The notes under the pieces were generated by a model, which was not told where the DNA came from, did no database searches, and was given only the letters and a program-made list of their open reading frames with translations. Shown here piece after piece: positions 61,447 to 64,000 of a stretch of 64,000 nucleotides of DNA (positions are counted from its first letter, which is position 1; the number at the start of each line of letters is the position of its first letter). Position numbers and translations under genes: made by a program. The DNA is from Serilophus lunatus. Its lineage: Eukaryota; Chordata; Aves; Passeriformes; Eurylaimidae. The stretch lies in NCBI GenBank assembly GCA_013399895.1, contig VXBA01006569.1:1580518-1644517 (forward strand), given 5' to 3'.

Positions 61447-64000
61447 GAATTAAGACAATCTCCTATGAAGACATGGCTGGATATGACAGTAAATAATGCA
61501 GTCTAAGTATGGGTCCATATTAATTGCTGTGTGAGGGCTTTTCTGACAAAAGGGATGTCTTTATAATTGCACTCTACACCACACATTTTAACTCATCAGT
61601 ATCAGAAATTCTGAATTCTCTAGTAATTTAAAGCTATGAGGAGCATAAGGATCTTGGCATCTTGTAATCCTTCAAAGGGAGTGATTGTTATGATCAAAGG
61701 AGTAAACTTTTCATGCATTGCTAAACCTTTATTCAGGCAAAGGACCACACACAGTGAAAGAAAATTCTTAGGAAATTTCATGTGTTTCATTGCAAGAGCC
61801 CTAGAACTCCTGCTACTGTTAATTTTGTAGATGTTTGCTCTGTAAAGATTGAAAATTTTTCAATTCCCATAAAAAGGACTACTTAGATGAAGCTTGTTAT
61901 CCCTCACCTCTGCTTTCTCCAGCGATATCACCAGAAACAAATGGGATAGAGGAAATAGTTATTGCTTTATTGGGTAACATCTTTTAAAATTTGGACTTTT
62001 TCTTGTTATGTTTTAGTGAATCCAAAACAGTATTGAAAAATCTGTCTGGAATCTGTCCCAGTGAGATCAAAGGATTTTTTTCCAAGTAATCGTAATTTAT
62101 TGATAGAATATTAGAGACTTTTAAAAGCCTGAAACTCAGACCATTGTCAGTACTTTGAGTATCTTAAAACAGACACTTTGCCTTCCTATGCTGCTACTGC
62201 TTAAGGACTAGAACTCTTTCATTTCACCTCTTCACTGTATATGGCAAAAATAGAGTTGTTTGAAACTGGTGACGTATGGAAGCAATTCATTTCCCAGCAA
62301 CAGATGCCACCATAACCAGCACAAACAACAAACTCAGCAGGGTCATTTAAGAGGGTAGAATGCTGAAGAATAATTTTTCAAGCCCTATTTTAAAAAAATA
62401 CAGCATGTTATTTATAGTGTATTGTTTTTCAGTATGCACCTGCAATGTTTTGCTGGCTATTGCATGGAATACCAAGTTGGAGGGAAGTTAGTTTATCACT
62501 TGCAGTTTTTCCTGACACTCCTGTCCACCTGTATGCTCTTGATACACTGCAGTTTTGCCCTTACCACTAGGCTTCCCAGCCTGATACAACTTTTGTATTA
62601 CATGTTCCTGTGGCTTTATTGGTCCTTCAAGATGGCTTTGTGTCAGCAAATATTTATGGGGAAAACTGTGAACAAAGATGAGGGTAACCACTGCGGTTCT
62701 GTAAGCGCCATAATTTTTGCCAGAAACTGTTTCTGTGGCAGCTGTGCTGTGGGGATGCCTGGTAAGTCTCTTCCCTTTCAGAAAAGGTTAAATCTGTGCT
62801 GCTGAGATAGACACTGTACTATTAGAGGGGGATCCATTGCAGGAGAAATTCAGCAAACTGCCTGAGACTGTCTGCCTAACTCCAGACTGAAAAGAACCAC
62901 CAATGTTTCCTGTGTCCTGGTAAATCCTTTGTTTCATATTGAACTATGAATTAGGAAAGTCATGTAACAGCTGGGAGGTGGTTTTTGCTGAATGTCAGGC
63001 ACTTCTGGTGCAAGTTATTGGTTGTGAAGGGACTGACACAAAGCGAGCAGGCTTTGATGCATGGCAGCTCAGTGCGGTTTTAGACAGCACTGTCTGATGG
63101 AGCAAAAAACATAAGTGCCAAAGATGATTTAAACAACATGAGGAAGAAAAGGGCTAGTGCTGTCAGACACATACAACTGCTGAGGAGAAAAGCTATCCTG
63201 TAATACCAAGTATAGAGAAATTCAATAAGTTCACTTTGTGTGTCAAAACATATTGCAGAAAAAACTATCCACAGGATGTGGCAGCACAAGGGAATGAATG
63301 TAATCACAAAATAGTCAATATGATAGAGTGAAAATATAAAATAAATGCTATGCAGAGACAAATGCAGAAATACTGTTAGTGCCAGTAAACTACAGCGTAC
63401 TCACTGTCTTTCATAGGCAAATCATGGAAAAATGTTTTGCATTTTCCTGAAAAACTCATGATGACTTTAAATGGGAAGGATACAAAAAACATTTTTATAT
63501 GAAGGTTTATGCTTTGATGGCAAAGTATTTTGGAAGGTCTAGTATTTCAAAAACTGTATCTTAAAAAGATACGATAAAATCTTATTGGTCACAAAAAAGT
63601 GGCAGAAACAGAATAATGGGAATAACAGAAATTCCAGATGGGAATGATTTGTAATGGACATTATGCTTCTCACTGAATCTGAGCAAATGTCCCAAATTCA
63701 GAGAATCTCAAAAGAAGGTATCTTTTTATTTATACAACTACTTTTAACTGCATCTTATTTGGAGCACACTCCTATAAAATTCAAATACATTTAAAATTTG
63801 AAGTAATGTGATCTTAGATGGAAAAGATAATACTTTGAATGTTGGAGAAAGGATGAGTATCAAAGGGACACTGTATCACTGGATAAAAGTAAGTGTCCCC
63901 AGGGAATTAAAGTAGTTTTTGAAGGGAAGTGTAGGCTCAAACCAGATAAGTTACTTTTATCAACATGTTCCAGCAACCATAGGGCTACTTTGCTGTGATA

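Larger units (their letters stand above)
12039..64000 (-). other. NTNG1: NTNG1 (netrin-G1) gene, 3' part, continues beyond 64,000
   Basis: Four minus-strand exons (57,874-57,900; 41,216-41,383; 35,571-35,708; 13,020-13,246) are bounded by AG/GT sites and join in one frame, all at phase 1. The joined product runs linker, laminin-type EGF domain, laminin-type EGF domain, classical EGF domain, GPI signal. This order, and near-identity over runs such as CKHNTRGQHCELCRLGYF and NVCDNELLHCQNGGTC, matches netrin-G1 as I remember it rather than netrin-G2 or secreted netrins. The family protein is GPI-anchored on axons and binds NGL-1 (LRRC4C). The laminin N-terminal domain and first LE domain are not here and should lie past 64,000. 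The lower gene limit is the most distal poly(A) signal I consider plausible and is inferred. Confidence 0.93.
57901..64000 (-). other. NTNG1: NTNG1 intron upstream of the microexon, incomplete
   Basis: The acceptor side (pyrimidine tract and CTACAG) adjoins the microexon. I do not find the preceding exon, expected to encode the end of the first LE domain with a frame ending in GTANT and a final T, before the window ends. It contains a CpG-dense hairpin near 59,030 and a 16-base tandem duplication at 61,415-61,446. Confidence 0.85.

Noticed and set aside
62422..62805. Plus-strand frame of 127 codons with hydrophobic stretches
   Set aside because: Hydrophobic runs come from T-rich codons. No family resemblance and no supporting exon structure or promoter.
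1..64000. Search for tRNA, rRNA, CRISPR arrays, bacterial-type operons or viral genes
   Set aside because: None seen. The sequence behaves as vertebrate intron and intergenic DNA throughout.

Overview
This is vertebrate nuclear DNA: AT-rich, dominated by introns and intergenic sequence, with short exons bounded by GT/AG splice sites and no dense open reading frames. The protein evidence is the 3' part of one gene on the minus strand, NTNG1 (netrin-G1, laminet-1), a GPI-anchored neuronal member of the netrin family. A compact intron layout, few interspersed repeats and one decayed CR1-like LINE fit a bird (or another sauropsid). The species cannot be fixed from sequence alone.

Layout, read 3' to 5' for the gene. 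Positions 1 to about 12,030 are the gene's 3' flank, with no supportable gene. Positions about 12,039-13,019 are the likely 3' UTR, with three candidate poly(A) signals. Positions 13,020-13,246 are the terminal coding exon (EGF-like domain plus GPI-attachment tail). Then come a 22.3 kb intron, the exon at 35,571-35,708 (one whole laminin-type EGF domain), a 5.5 kb intron, the exon at 41,216-41,383 (another whole laminin-type EGF domain), a 16.5 kb intron, a 27-base microexon at 57,874-57,900 and the start of a further intron that leaves the window. The laminin N-terminal domain and the first LE domain must lie beyond 64,000.

The four exons join in one frame. All junctions are phase 1 and the three internal exons are 27, 168 and 138 bases, all multiples of three, so each can be skipped without shifting the frame. 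Joined, they give an inter-domain linker, LE domain, LE domain, EGF domain and GPI signal, which matches my memory of the long netrin-G1 isoform. The protein sits on the outer face of axonal membranes and binds NGL-1 (LRRC4C) through its N-terminal part, which is not in this window.

The rest is non-coding. It holds several perfect inverted repeats (the best a 33-base palindrome at 7,029-7,061), short tandem duplications, microsatellites, two GC-rich but CpG-poor islands in the largest intron, and one splice-site-bounded candidate exon on the plus strand near 30.3 kb. I found no RNA gene, CRISPR array, intact mobile element or new multi-gene system.
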